A DNA stretch of 40,483 bases, from NCBI RefSeq assembly GCF_000813965.1, contig NZ_JWLI01000003.1:1-40483 (forward strand), read 5' to 3'. Under the pieces are notes generated by a model. That model was not told where the DNA came from. It was given only the letters and a program-made list of their open reading frames with translations, and ran no database searches. The DNA is from Leisingera sp. ANG-M7 (lineage in GTDB: Bacteria > Pseudomonadota > Alphaproteobacteria > Rhodobacterales > Rhodobacteraceae). Shown piece by piece: positions 23,597 to 33,525 of the stretch (position 1 is its first letter; each line of letters begins with the position of its first letter). Both the position numbers and the translations under genes were made by a program.

Positions 23597-23806
23597 ATGT
23601 TTTCTCTTTTTGCCAAATTCCGCTCTGAGGAACACGGAGCGGTGACCGTTGACTGGGTTGTTCTGACTGCAGTTATTGCGTCGATTGCAGGCATCGCATT
23701 TGTGTCGATCGGGGCGGGCGTTGAGCAAGTCAGCACCAGCACCAAGACCTATGTGAATAACGCTGCCGAAACGATTGGCGAGTTGCAAGCCTCGGTCTTC
23801 CAATAA
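23597..23806 (+). CDS. Second Flp/Fap-type pilin
   Basis: A 69-residue prepilin paralogous to the one upstream. Residues 14-25 (GAVTVDWVVLTA) are identical in the two, and both have a 14-residue leader ending in Gly. The rest of the helix (VIASIAGIAFVSIGAGVE) is similar, while the C-terminal part differs (STKTYVNNAAETIGELQASVFQ here, Thr-rich in the first). It also has Asp-Trp at +5/+6. It lies after the terminator, so it is probably made at lower level and could be a minor or tip subunit, or a pilin for other conditions. The start at 23597 has AAGGTGG upstream. Confidence 0.9.
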   Translation: MFSLFAKFRSEEHGAVTVDWVVLTAVIASIAGIAFVSIGAGVEQVSTSTKTYVNNAAETIGELQASVFQ

Positions 23807-23933
23807 GTCAGGCCATATCCGCCTGATTGCGCATTGCGCCTGCACCCAGGTGCAACTGCCCCTGTAACAATACGGCATTCCGGCGCTGACGCCCCCTGCC
23901 CGGCGGGTTGAAGACCACACGAAAGGAACAGTT

Positions 23934-24791
23934 ATGCGCGGTATTTTTGTACTGGTACTGATTGTTGGCGTTGCCCTGGCCGGCGGCGCCGTGATGATGA
24001 CGAAGAAGTATGTCAGCGCATATCAGAACGCGCTTGCGCAGGAACGCGCGTCCCGGGTTGAGAACATCCCCACCGTCGACATCTTTGTTGCGACGGATAC
24101 TTTGAAGTACGGCCACCGCCTGACCAAGGAAAGCGTCCGCCAGGTGCGATGGCCCAAGGAAAGCCTGCCGGAAGGCGTGTTCACCAGCCTTGAAGCGCTG
24201 TTCCCGCCGGGTTCGGATGAAGCCCCCCGCGTGATTCTGCGCACCATGGAGAAGAACGAGGCCATCATGGCCAGCAAGGTCACCCTGCCCGGGGAAGACG
24301 CGGGCATCACTTCGCGGCTGGAACGCGGCATGCGTGCCTTTGCGATCCGTGTGGATGTGTCCTCTGGTGTGTCCGGCTTCCTGCGCCCCGGTGACAAGGT
24401 CGATATCTACTGGAGCGGCCAGGTGCGCCAGGCCGGCGCCACCCAGGGTGACTTCACCCGCCTGATCGAGACCAATGTGGAACTGATCGCGGTGGACCAG
24501 AAGGCCAGCAACGATATCGATGGTGCCGTCATTGCCCGTACCGTCACAGTTGCAGCGCGGCCGGAACAAGTTGCCGCTCTGGCCCAAGCGCAGAGCACCG
24601 GCAAACTGACCCTGGCGCTGGTGGGTGCAGGCGATGACAGCATTGCCTCAGTCATCGAAGTGGACCAGCGCAAGCTTCTGGGCCTTGGTGCGATCGAAGC
24701 GCCGCAGGAGGTCGAACGGGAACAAGTCTGCACCATCCGCACCCGCCGCGGCGCCGAAGTTGTGGCCATCCCGATCCCCTGCACCAACTAA
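23934..24791 (+). CDS. cpaB: Flp pilus assembly protein CpaB/RcpC
   Basis: A 285-residue protein with one N-terminal membrane anchor (about 3-21, GIFVLVLIVGVALAGGAVM) followed by a periplasmic SAF/RcpC region. VDIFVATDTLKYGHRLTKESVRQVRWPKESLP (about 48-79) is the SAF-like part, and RAFAIRVDVSSGVSGFLRPGDKVDIYW is the RcpC core. In tad systems this protein sits in the periplasm near the secretin. It is separated from the second pilin by 127 bp and from cpaC by 214 bp containing a hairpin. Confidence 0.93.
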   Translation: MRGIFVLVLIVGVALAGGAVMMTKKYVSAYQNALAQERASRVENIPTVDIFVATDTLKYGHRLTKESVRQVRWPKESLPEGVFTSLEALFPPGSDEAPRVILRTMEKNEAIMASKVTLPGEDAGITSRLERGMRAFAIRVDVSSGVSGFLRPGDKVDIYWSGQVRQAGATQGDFTRLIETNVELIAVDQKASNDIDGAVIARTVTVAARPEQVAALAQAQSTGKLTLALVGAGDDSIASVIEVDQRKLLGLGAIEAPQEVEREQVCTIRTRRGAEVVAIPIPCTN

Positions 24792-24822
24792 GCTTTCTGT
24801 TCCATTACAGTGCATTAACAGC

Positions 24823-24855
24823 TTCAGCCGCGCCTCCTCCCGGAGCGCGGCTGAA
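24823..24855 (+). terminator. 11-bp hairpin between cpaB and cpaC
   Basis: TTCAGCCGCGC (24823-24833) and GCGCGGCTGAA (24845-24855) are exact complements with an 11-nt loop. The following CTGTCTGTTG is only a weak U-tract. It may attenuate or stabilise the upstream message. Confidence 0.55.
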
Positions 24856-25005
24856 CTGTCTGTTGCTTAGGCCCCACATGCCGCGCTGCTTAAGAACGGC
24901 CCCGAAGCCATTGATTCTTGCAATAATTCGGGAACTGTCCCACAGTGCCGGAAAGAGCGGGCATAAAGACCCGAACAATGAGGCGTGATCGGAAAGGCAG
25001 GTCAC

Positions 25006-26397
25006 ATGAAAATTCGTAGGTTCGTTGCGGCGGCCCTTTTGGGTCTATCGTTTATTGGCATACCGGGTGCGGATGGGGCATCGGCACAATCCTTGCGGGT
25101 GGTGAAAAAAGGCACGGCGGCGACGCTGGACGTGCCCATGAACCGCGCCGTGGTGGTTGAAAGCGAAACCCCCTTTGCGGAACTCAGCATCGCGAATCCG
25201 GGCATCGCGGACATCTCGTCCCTGTCCGACCGCACTATTTATGTTCTGGGCAAATCCCCGGGTCTGACCACATTGACGCTGCTTGACGGGTCCGGCCAGC
25301 TGATCACCAACGTGGAAGTGCGGGTGGCTGCGGACGTGACCGAATTCAAGGAGCGCCTGCGCCAGATCCTTCCGAACGAGAAAATCGAAGTGCGCACCGC
25401 AAACGACGGCATCGTGCTGTCGGGCGTGGTGTCCAGCTCTGCCCGCCTGCAGCGGGCGCTGGACCTGGCGGAGCGCTATGCGCCCGAGCGTGTCAGCAAC
25501 CTGATGTCGGTTGGCGGCATTCAGCAGGTCATGCTGGAAGTCCGATTCGCCGAGATGCAGCGGTCGGTGACCAAATCGCTCAGCGCGTCTCTGGCGGCCG
25601 GTTCAAGCAATAAGGCACTTGAGACCGGTACCATGCTGTCTGCCGACAACGGCCTTAACTCTGCAACGATCACCCCTCAGGACAATATCCAGGGCGCGTT
25701 CCTGTTTGATTTCGGTGTTGGCAATGCCCGCGTGCGCCTGCTGCTGGAAGCGCTGGAGCGCAAAGGGCTGGTCCGCACCCTGGCCGAACCGAATCTGTCT
25801 GCCCTGTCCGGGCAGGAAGCGAACTTCTTGGCCGGCGGCGAATACCCTGTCCCCACCACCGGGAACGAAGGGGAAATCAGCATTGAATACAAGCCCTTCG
25901 GCATCGAGCTCAGCTTCATTCCCCGTGTTGTCGATGGCGATCTGATCAACCTTGAGCTGGTGGCTGCGGTGTCAGCTCTGGACCCGAGCAACGGCTTCAC
26001 TCTCAACAACCTGACTGTCAGCGCCTTCACCCGCCGTGAAGCATCGACCACTGTCGAGCTGCGGGATGGCGAGAGCTTTGCCATTGCCGGCCTGATCGAA
26101 GACAACTTCCTCGACAACAATGCACAGGTGCCTTGGCTGGGCGACGTGCCGATCCTCGGCGCCCTGTTCCGCAGCTCCGATTTCCAGCATTCGCAATCGG
26201 AACTGGTTATCATTGTCAGTGCGCATCTGGTCACACCGACCCGCGGCGAGGCGCTGGTGCTGCCGACCGACCGCGTGAAAGCGCCCAGCGAAGGGGAGCT
26301 GTTCCTGTTCGGCAAAACGGAGCGCAATGCAAAAGGCGCTGCTGCCGAAGTTGCGCGTCAGGATTTCAACGGCTCCTACGGCTACGTGCTGGACTAA
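25006..26397 (+). CDS. cpaC: Flp pilus outer-membrane secretin CpaC/RcpA
   Basis: A 463-residue secretin subunit that forms the outer-membrane pore for the pilus. The signal peptide ends near residue 28 (GADGASAQ). A pilus-specific N-domain follows (LRVVKKGTAATLDVPMNRAV, then FAELSIANPGIADI), then a BON/N1-like region (about 100-165), and the secretin domain (about 180-420) with ALERKGLVRTLAEPNLSALSGQEANFLAGGEYPVP and the terminal VPWLGDVPILGALFRS motif. The ATG at 25006 is preferred to an in-frame GTG at 24985 because it opens the signal peptide and has AAGGCAGG upstream. An OmpA-like gene follows 18 bp later. Confidence 0.94.
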   Translation: MKIRRFVAAALLGLSFIGIPGADGASAQSLRVVKKGTAATLDVPMNRAVVVESETPFAELSIANPGIADISSLSDRTIYVLGKSPGLTTLTLLDGSGQLITNVEVRVAADVTEFKERLRQILPNEKIEVRTANDGIVLSGVVSSSARLQRALDLAERYAPERVSNLMSVGGIQQVMLEVRFAEMQRSVTKSLSASLAAGSSNKALETGTMLSADNGLNSATITPQDNIQGAFLFDFGVGNARVRLLLEALERKGLVRTLAEPNLSALSGQEANFLAGGEYPVPTTGNEGEISIEYKPFGIELSFIPRVVDGDLINLELVAAVSALDPSNGFTLNNLTVSAFTRREASTTVELRDGESFAIAGLIEDNFLDNNAQVPWLGDVPILGALFRSSDFQHSQSELVIIVSAHLVTPTRGEALVLPTDRVKAPSEGELFLFGKTERNAKGAAAEVARQDFNGSYGYVLD

Positions 26398-26415
26398 GCA
26401 GAGGGAATTGAGCGG

Positions 26416-27036
26416 ATGATCAAAAAAATCGCCTGGGCCGGCCTGATGCTGAGTGTCGCAGCCTGCACTGACGCCACAGGTTTCAGCGCACAGCAACAAA
26501 GGCATTTCGGCGACGCGGCGGCAACCAACGCGGCTGTCATGAAGGGCGACCGCAGCTATGCCATTCAACTGGCCGGCCGCTTCGCCAAGGAAGTGCCCAA
26601 TACCATCAACTTTGACTTCGACAGCGCACGCCTGGATCAAGAAGCCCGTGCTGTGCTGGACCGGCAGGCGCATTGGATCAAGCAGTTCCCCGAGGTCCGG
26701 TTCCGCGTGTTCGGCCACACGGATGCAGTAGGCAGCAACGCCTACAACAAATCCCTCGGCCTGCGCCGGGCGCGTGCAGCGGTCAACTACCTGGTATCGC
26801 GCGGCATCAGCCGCAACCGGCTTGAGGCGGTGGTCTCCTTCGGCGAGACGCAGCCGCTGATTCCGACGCCGGACCGCGAGCGCCGCAACCGCCGCACCGT
26901 GACCGAGGTGAGCGGCTTCCTGAAGCGGCACCCGACCCTGCTGGACGGCAAATACGCCAAGGTCATTTACCGCGAGTATATCGAGAGCGCGATACCTCCG
27001 ACCTCGCTGACCATCACCACCATCGACGAAGGTTAA
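26416..27036 (+). CDS. OmpA-family lipoprotein of the tad locus
   Basis: A 206-residue predicted lipoprotein: the lipobox LSVAAC places the lipidated Cys at residue 17. The C-terminal half (about 65-170) is an OmpA peptidoglycan-binding domain, with INFDFDSARLDQEAR, FGHTDAVGSNAYNKSLGLRRARAA and RNRRTVTEV, including the Asp and Arg used to hold diaminopimelate. It probably tethers the secretin to the cell wall from the inner face of the outer membrane, a role inferred from its place between cpaC and cpaE. A terminator follows. Confidence 0.9.
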   Translation: MIKKIAWAGLMLSVAACTDATGFSAQQQRHFGDAAATNAAVMKGDRSYAIQLAGRFAKEVPNTINFDFDSARLDQEARAVLDRQAHWIKQFPEVRFRVFGHTDAVGSNAYNKSLGLRRARAAVNYLVSRGISRNRLEAVVSFGETQPLIPTPDRERRNRRTVTEVSGFLKRHPTLLDGKYAKVIYREYIESAIPPTSLTITTIDEG

Positions 27037-27042
27037 TAAGAC

Positions 27043-27072
27043 GGGCCCTGGGATCAGGGCCCTTTCTTTTTT
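27043..27072 (+). terminator. Rho-independent terminator after the OmpA-like gene
   Basis: GGGCCCTG (27043-27050) and CAGGGCCC (27055-27062) form a stem with a GGAT loop, followed by TTTCTTTTTT. It starts 6 bp after the stop, so cpaE onward probably has a separate promoter. Confidence 0.88.
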
Positions 27073-27394
27073 GCACCGCTGGTTTGCCTGACTTTGTTCC
27101 TGACCAGGCAAGGGCCGCTGGAACAGTGGCACCAATTCAAGCGGCCAAAGCGCAGCTCAGGGGAATACCGGTCAAATCCAAGGGGTCAAAGACGCTGCCT
27201 TGCAGCGGTTCACGCGCCAAAGATGCGGGATTGATATGCCCCGCCTCCAGCCGCCCGTCGGTTACGAAGTAGTAACAATTCCCCATATTTGGGGATTTTT
27301 GGCCCCAATATCGCCTAGATTGCCGCCGACATTGTTTCCAAGAGGCGGACTGTGCCCAAAGCCCGGTCCACCCAAGTGAACAAGGATGATGGCG
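27073..27394. promoter_or_regulatory. Leader region of cpaE with overlapping dyads
   Basis: This 322-bp spacer probably contains the promoter of the cpaE-tadV unit. Dyads are clustered: GTTAC-N6-GTAAC at 27261-27276, CCCCA-TATT-TGGGG at 27281-27294, and TTGGGG (27289-27294) pairing with CCCCAA (27303-27308). The last two share the GGGG run, so only one can form at a time. No convincing -35/-10 pair was found. Confidence 0.45.
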
Positions 27395-28630
27395 ATGAGC
27401 AGCGGTATGCCGCAAACAGAAACACCTGCGATTGTTGCCTGCACTGTCAGCCGCGACGTGCAGAATTTCGACCTCCTGATTGAAGACATGGAAGCCGCTC
27501 TGGGTGAGGCCTGGGGCGATCTGGGCTTTACCGAGGCGCTGGCCTTCTTTGGCCAGGCGGAAGCAGAACCGCTGCAATTCATTGCTCTGGCCATCGACAG
27601 CGCCGACGAGGGCGACCTGCCGCTGATGGGAGAGATCATCACCCAAGCCAAGGCGCGCGGCATCAAGGTCATCCTGATTGCCGAAGACGTGACCCCGGCC
27701 GCGCTGCACACGCTGCTGCGCCAGGGTGCTGACGAATTTGTCCCCTACCCTCTGCCGGAACAGGAGCTGCAGGCGGCCATCGAACGGCTGCAGGCACCGG
27801 CTCCGGCTCCTGCAGCGACGCAGAACCAGCATCCGCTGCAGTCCGGCAGCCAGCGCGAAGGCGCGGTGATCGTCTGCCACGGGCTGGCCGGAGGCACCGG
27901 CTCCACCACCATGGCTGTCAACCTGGCCTGGGAGCTTGCGGCGCTCAGCGAGCATGAAGAGCCGACCGTCTGCCTGCTGGACCTCGATTTGCAGGCGGGC
28001 TCGGCCGCAACATATTTGGACCTGCCGCGCCGCGACGCTGTGATGGAAATGCTGAGCGAATCGGAGAGCATGGACGAGGATCTGTTCGGCCAGGCCCTGA
28101 TCCCCTTTCAGGAGAAGCTGCAGGTCCTGACAGCGCCGGCCGAAATGGTGCCGCTCGACCTGCTGTCGCCTGAGGACATTACCCGTGTCATCACCCTGGC
28201 CCGCAGACATTTCGATTTCGTCGTCATCGATATGCCGCACACGCTGGTGCAGTGGACCGAAACGGTGCTGAACCTGGCGCATGTCTATTTCGCGCTGATC
28301 GAGCTGGATATGCGCTCGGCCCAGAACGCGCTGCGTCTGAAGCGGGCGCTGCAGGCCGAAGACCTGCCGTTCGAGAAGCTGCGTTTTGCGCTGAACCGGG
28401 CGCCCAAGTTCACCGATCTGACCGGCAAGAGCCGGGTCAAGCGGATGGCCGAATCCCTGGGGATCTCGATCGACCTGCAGCTGCCTGACGGCGGCAAGCA
28501 GATCCTGCAGAGCTGCGACCACGGGCTGCCGCTGGCCGTCTCTGCCGCGAAGAACCCGTTGCGCAAGGAAATTGCCAAGCTTGCAGCCTCGCTGCACGAG
28601 CTGGGCCGCAGTGAAGCAGAAGCCGCCTGA
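27395..28630 (+). CDS. cpaE: Pilus assembly ATPase-like protein CpaE/TadZ
   Basis: A 411-residue protein with a receiver-like N-terminal region (about 10-135; KVILIAEDVTPAALHTLLRQGADEFVPYP) and a C-terminal MinD/ParA-like domain. Such TadZ proteins localise the pilus machine, often to a pole. The Walker A is degenerate: GLAGGTGSTT (163-172) has no Lys at either the usual or the deviant position. The Walker-B-like LLDLDLQ (194-200) and the later VVIDMPHTL are kept. Loss of Lys in TadZ/CpaE proteins is known in part of the family, so nucleotide hydrolysis is doubtful here. The start at 27395 is chosen for AAGGA 8 bp upstream; two in-frame ATGs lie 6 and 9 bp earlier. Confidence 0.92.
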   Translation: MSSGMPQTETPAIVACTVSRDVQNFDLLIEDMEAALGEAWGDLGFTEALAFFGQAEAEPLQFIALAIDSADEGDLPLMGEIITQAKARGIKVILIAEDVTPAALHTLLRQGADEFVPYPLPEQELQAAIERLQAPAPAPAATQNQHPLQSGSQREGAVIVCHGLAGGTGSTTMAVNLAWELAALSEHEEPTVCLLDLDLQAGSAATYLDLPRRDAVMEMLSESESMDEDLFGQALIPFQEKLQVLTAPAEMVPLDLLSPEDITRVITLARRHFDFVVIDMPHTLVQWTETVLNLAHVYFALIELDMRSAQNALRLKRALQAEDLPFEKLRFALNRAPKFTDLTGKSRVKRMAESLGISIDLQLPDGGKQILQSCDHGLPLAVSAAKNPLRKEIAKLAASLHELGRSEAEAA

Positions 28631-28654
28631 ACGGCTTGAATTGGGGGTGAGTTG

Positions 28655-30090
<1,436 letters not shown>

Positions 30091-30091
<1 letters not shown>

Positions 30092-31059
30092 TGGAACTGA
30101 GTGCCGAACCGCTTATCTACGGCGCGATCTTCTTTGGGATTCTGGCGCTGGTCGAAGGCCTGTATCTGTTTGTCTTTGGCAAATCCATCAGTCTGAACAG
30201 CAAGGTCAACCGCCGGCTGGAGATGATGGAGAAGGGCAACAACCGCGAGCAGGTGCTGGAGCAGCTGCGCAAGGAGATGGGCCAGCACGCCAAATCGCAG
30301 TCGATCCCGCTGTATTCCCTGCTGTCCGAACGGGCGCAGAAGGCGGCCATCGCCTTTTCTCCAAAGCAGCTGATCGTGATCATGGCCGGTTTGGCCGGGC
30401 TGGCGTTTGTCGGTCTCAGTATCGGTACTGCGGCGCCGCTGCCGGTCCGCATTCTCGGCGCTGTGATCATCGGCGTGGGCGCGGTGTTCTTCTGGGTCAA
30501 CAAGAAGGCCGCCAAGCGCATGGCTCTGATCGAGGAACAGCTGCCCGATGCGGTGGAACTGATGGTGCGCTCCTTGCGCGTCGGCCACCCGTTCACATCA
30601 GCCATTCAGATCGTCTCCAATGAGGTCGAGGACCCGCTGGCCACCGAATTCGGCGTTATTTCCGATGAATGCGCCTATGGCCGCGACGTCGGCGAGGCGC
30701 TCAAGGAGATGGCAGAGCGCCTGGACATGCAGGACATGCGCTTCCTGGCGGTGGCTGTGACCATCCAGCAGCAGTCAGGCGGCAACCTGGCCGAAGTCCT
30801 GGCAGGTCTTGCCAAGGTGATCCGCGCCCGCTTCCGCCTGTTCCGCCGCGTGAAGGCGATCACCGCCGAGGCGCAATGGTCCGGCAAGTTCCTGTCGGGC
30901 TTCCCGCTGCTGTGCCTGATCGGGATCCTGGTCAAGGACCCCAACTACTATGACAACGTCACGGACCACCCCTGGTTCATCCCTGCATGTTTCGTCGTGG
31001 GCGCAATGCTGACCGCCAACCTGATCGTCATGCGCATTCTGACCAACATCAAAGTCTAA
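30091..31059 (+). CDS. tadB: Flp pilus inner-membrane protein TadB
   Basis: A 322-residue platform protein with a T2SSF domain. Membrane segments lie at about 9-30, 94-130 (two close helices) and 265-315. The cytoplasmic loop contains the T2SSF core, LPDAVELMVRSLRVGHPFTSAIQIV, then LDMQDMRFLAVAVTIQQQSGGNLAEVLAGL. It works with TadC as the inner-membrane base on which CpaF acts. Its start overlaps the cpaF stop codon (TGATG at 30089-30093). Confidence 0.93.
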
Positions 31060-31069
31060 GGAGCGGACC

Positions 31070-32053
31070 GTGGATTTCCTGACCGGTATTGAAGGCTTCC
31101 TCACAGCGCAGTTCGGCCCGTTCGGCCCGCTTCTGGCGCTTGGCATTGCAGGTTTGTTCATGATCCTGCTGGCCATTCCTCTGCTCATGAACCAGCCCGA
31201 AGACCCGCTGAAGAAGCTGCAGAAGAACATCAAACCGGAAACCCGGCAATCGCCGCAGAAGCAGCGGCTGCGGCAGACCGGGCGCAATGAACAGCTGCAG
31301 AAGTTCGCCAATTTCCTGGAGCCGCAGAATGCTGACGAGCTGTCCGCGATGGAGCTGCGGCTGCGTCAGGCGGGCTATATCTCCAAGGACTCTGTGCGGC
31401 TGTTCCACTTTGCCCAGTTTGCCCTTGGGCTTGTCGGCCTGATGGGCGGGTTGTTCTTTGTCTATGTTCTGAAGGCGGATGTGGAGTTTGACGGCCAGCA
31501 GATGGCCATCCGCATTCTTGCGCCAGCGGCTGCGTGCTATTTCCTGCCCCGTTACTGGATCACCCGCCGCATCGCGGCCCGCAAGGAGGCGATCACGGAC
31601 GCATTCCCGGATGCGCTGGACATGATGCTGGTCTGCGTCGAGGCCGGGCAGTCGCTGGATCAGGCCATCGTCAGGGTTGCCTCGGAACTGCGCAGCTCCT
31701 ACCCGGAGCTGTCGGAGGAGTTCCAGGTGGTCGCCCATGAAATGAAGGCGGGCAAGGACAAGGACAAAGTGCTGCGCGATTTCGGCACCCGCTGCGGCGT
31801 GATGGATGTCTCCTCCTTTGTGACGGTGATGATCCAATCCTCCAGCTTCGGCACTTCGATCGCTGACGCGCTGCGGGTGTATGCAGGTGAAATGCGTGAC
31901 AAAAGGGTCATGCGGGCGGAAGAGGCGGCAAACAAGTTGCCTGTGAAGATGACACTTGCCACAATGGGGCTGACAGTTCCGCCGCTGCTGATCATCCTGG
32001 TCGGCCCCTCGGCGCAGAACATCGCAAATCTGGGCAATCTGGGACCCCAATAA
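31070..32053 (+). CDS. tadC: Flp pilus inner-membrane protein TadC
   Basis: A 327-residue paralogue of TadB, with a T2SSF domain (FPDALDMMLVCVEAGQSLDQAIVRVA, later VMDVSSFVTVMIQSSSFGTSIADALRVYA) and hydrophobic segments near 16-38, 107-155 and 295-315. It starts with GTG at 31070, with AGGAG 6-7 bp upstream; no ATG start is suitable. Its TAA overlaps the next start codon (TAATG at 32051-32055), showing continued translational coupling through the locus. Confidence 0.92.
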   Translation: MDFLTGIEGFLTAQFGPFGPLLALGIAGLFMILLAIPLLMNQPEDPLKKLQKNIKPETRQSPQKQRLRQTGRNEQLQKFANFLEPQNADELSAMELRLRQAGYISKDSVRLFHFAQFALGLVGLMGGLFFVYVLKADVEFDGQQMAIRILAPAAACYFLPRYWITRRIAARKEAITDAFPDALDMMLVCVEAGQSLDQAIVRVASELRSSYPELSEEFQVVAHEMKAGKDKDKVLRDFGTRCGVMDVSSFVTVMIQSSSFGTSIADALRVYAGEMRDKRVMRAEEAANKLPVKMTLATMGLTVPPLLIILVGPSAQNIANLGNLGPQ

Positions 32054-32643
32054 TGAATTTGACAGAACGGGCACCCGCTGCCCGGCTGCTCTTGGCCCTC
32101 ACCGCCGCCAGCGCTGTTGCGCTGGCGGCTTCATGTGCGCCGGGCGGTTTGAGACAAGACAAGGACAGCCCCTGGGCACCGGGCGCGGACCTGCGCGGCG
32201 AGGAAGCCGACGCGCTGCTGGTCGGCAACCGGCTGATGGCCGCGGGAGAGTACAACCTGGCGCTTGAGGCCTTCACCCGGGCGGCGCTGGATCATGGGCT
32301 GACACCGGAAGTGCTGTCCGGCATGGGCAGCGCCCAGCTGGGCCTGCGGCGCCTGGGACAGGCCGAAGACCTGCTGCGCCAGGCCGTGGCCGCCGATCCG
32401 GAGTGGCCGGAACCGATGAACAATCTGGGTGTCACGCTGATGGAACGCGGCAAGACGGCCGAAGCAGTGCAGGTGTTCCATCGCGCCTACGCGCTCGACA
32501 ATGGCGAAAGTGACGCAATCCGCGATAATTTACGCCTGGCACTCGCAAAACTTGAAAATCCTGCGCATACTGCTCCGCAAAAAGAAGACTACAAATTGGT
32601 GCGGCAGGGTGGCGGCAGCTACCTGATTCGCCAGACACCATAA
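32053..32643 (+). CDS. TPR lipoprotein of the tad locus (TadD-like), first copy
   Basis: A 196-residue predicted secreted protein with a signal sequence ending in ALAASC (Cys28), a near-consensus lipobox, and three or so TPR units (about 55-150; LLVGNRLMAAGEYNLALEAFTRAALDHG, then MGSAQLGLRRLGQAEDLLRQAVAADPE, then NLGVTLMERGKTAEAVQVFHRAYALD). TadD is a TPR lipoprotein needed for secretin assembly or stability. It overlaps tadC and is followed 30 bp later by a second, longer TPR lipoprotein. Confidence 0.87.
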   Translation: MNLTERAPAARLLLALTAASAVALAASCAPGGLRQDKDSPWAPGADLRGEEADALLVGNRLMAAGEYNLALEAFTRAALDHGLTPEVLSGMGSAQLGLRRLGQAEDLLRQAVAADPEWPEPMNNLGVTLMERGKTAEAVQVFHRAYALDNGESDAIRDNLRLALAKLENPAHTAPQKEDYKLVRQGGGSYLIRQTP

Positions 32644-32673
32644 CAGAGGCAGAGCAGTAAAAAGGACGCACCA

Positions 32674-33522
32674 ATGCGCCAGCAGATTATTCTATCCGCT
32701 TCTCTGGCAGGGGCGCTGGTCCTGTCGGCCTGCGCGGAAAAAGCCGATGAATCCGTCGAACGCGCCTTGCAGGAAGTGAACGTCATCGACGAAAGCAATC
32801 TCAACGATGTGATGCTGAACGTGGCCGATCCGAATGAAGCGGTGGCCCATTTCCAGCGCACCATCAGGAACAGCCCGGACCGGATCGAACTGCACCGCGG
32901 CCTGGCGCATTCGCTGACCCGCGCCAAGCGCAACACCGAAGCCGCCGTTGCCTGGAAGCAGGTTGTGTCGATGAAGGATACCACCAGCGAGGACCGCGTC
33001 CATCTGGCCGGCGCCCTGGTGCGCAGCGGTGCATGGGATGAGGCCAAGGCGGAACTGGACAAGGTGCCGCCGACCTATGAGACCTATGAGCGCTACCGGC
33101 TGGAAGCTGTTGTCGCCGACGCCAACAAGGACTGGAAGCGCGCCGACAGCTTCTATGAAATTGCGGTCGGGCTGACCACCACACCCGCCAAGATCATGAA
33201 CAACTGGGGTTATTCCAAGCTGACCCGCGGCGATTTCACCGGTGCTGAGCGCCTGTTCGGCGACGCGATCCGTCAGGACCAGAGCCTGTTCACCGCCAAG
33301 AACAACCTTGTTCTGGCCCGCGGCGCACAGCGCAACTACAGCTTGCCGGTCATCCCGCTGAAGCAGACCGAGCGCGCTCTGCTGCTGCACACGCTGGCGC
33401 TGTCCGCGATCAAGCAGGGCGACGTCAAGGTTGGCGAAAATCTGCTGCGCGAAGCGATTGCCACCCACCCGCAGCACTTTGAAGAGGCCGCGCGCTCCCT
33501 GGCGGCGCTGGAAAACGGCTGA
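32674..33522 (+). CDS. TPR lipoprotein of the tad locus (TadD-like), second copy
   Basis: A 282-residue lipoprotein with a clear lipobox LSAC (Cys20) and a TPR-rich body: NEAVAHFQRTIRNSPDRIELHRGLAHSLTRAKR, later WKRADSFYEIAVGLTTTPAKIMNNWGYSKLTRGDFTGAERLFGDAIRQDQ. The NNWGYSKLTRGD segment resembles TadD pilotin-like proteins more closely than the shorter neighbour does, so this one may be the true TadD and the other an accessory. It is four bases from the prepilin peptidase gene, so the two are co-transcribed. Confidence 0.88.
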   Translation: MRQQIILSASLAGALVLSACAEKADESVERALQEVNVIDESNLNDVMLNVADPNEAVAHFQRTIRNSPDRIELHRGLAHSLTRAKRNTEAAVAWKQVVSMKDTTSEDRVHLAGALVRSGAWDEAKAELDKVPPTYETYERYRLEAVVADANKDWKRADSFYEIAVGLTTTPAKIMNNWGYSKLTRGDFTGAERLFGDAIRQDQSLFTAKNNLVLARGAQRNYSLPVIPLKQTERALLLHTLALSAIKQGDVKVGENLLREAIATHPQHFEEAARSLAALENG

Positions 33523-33525
33523 GCC

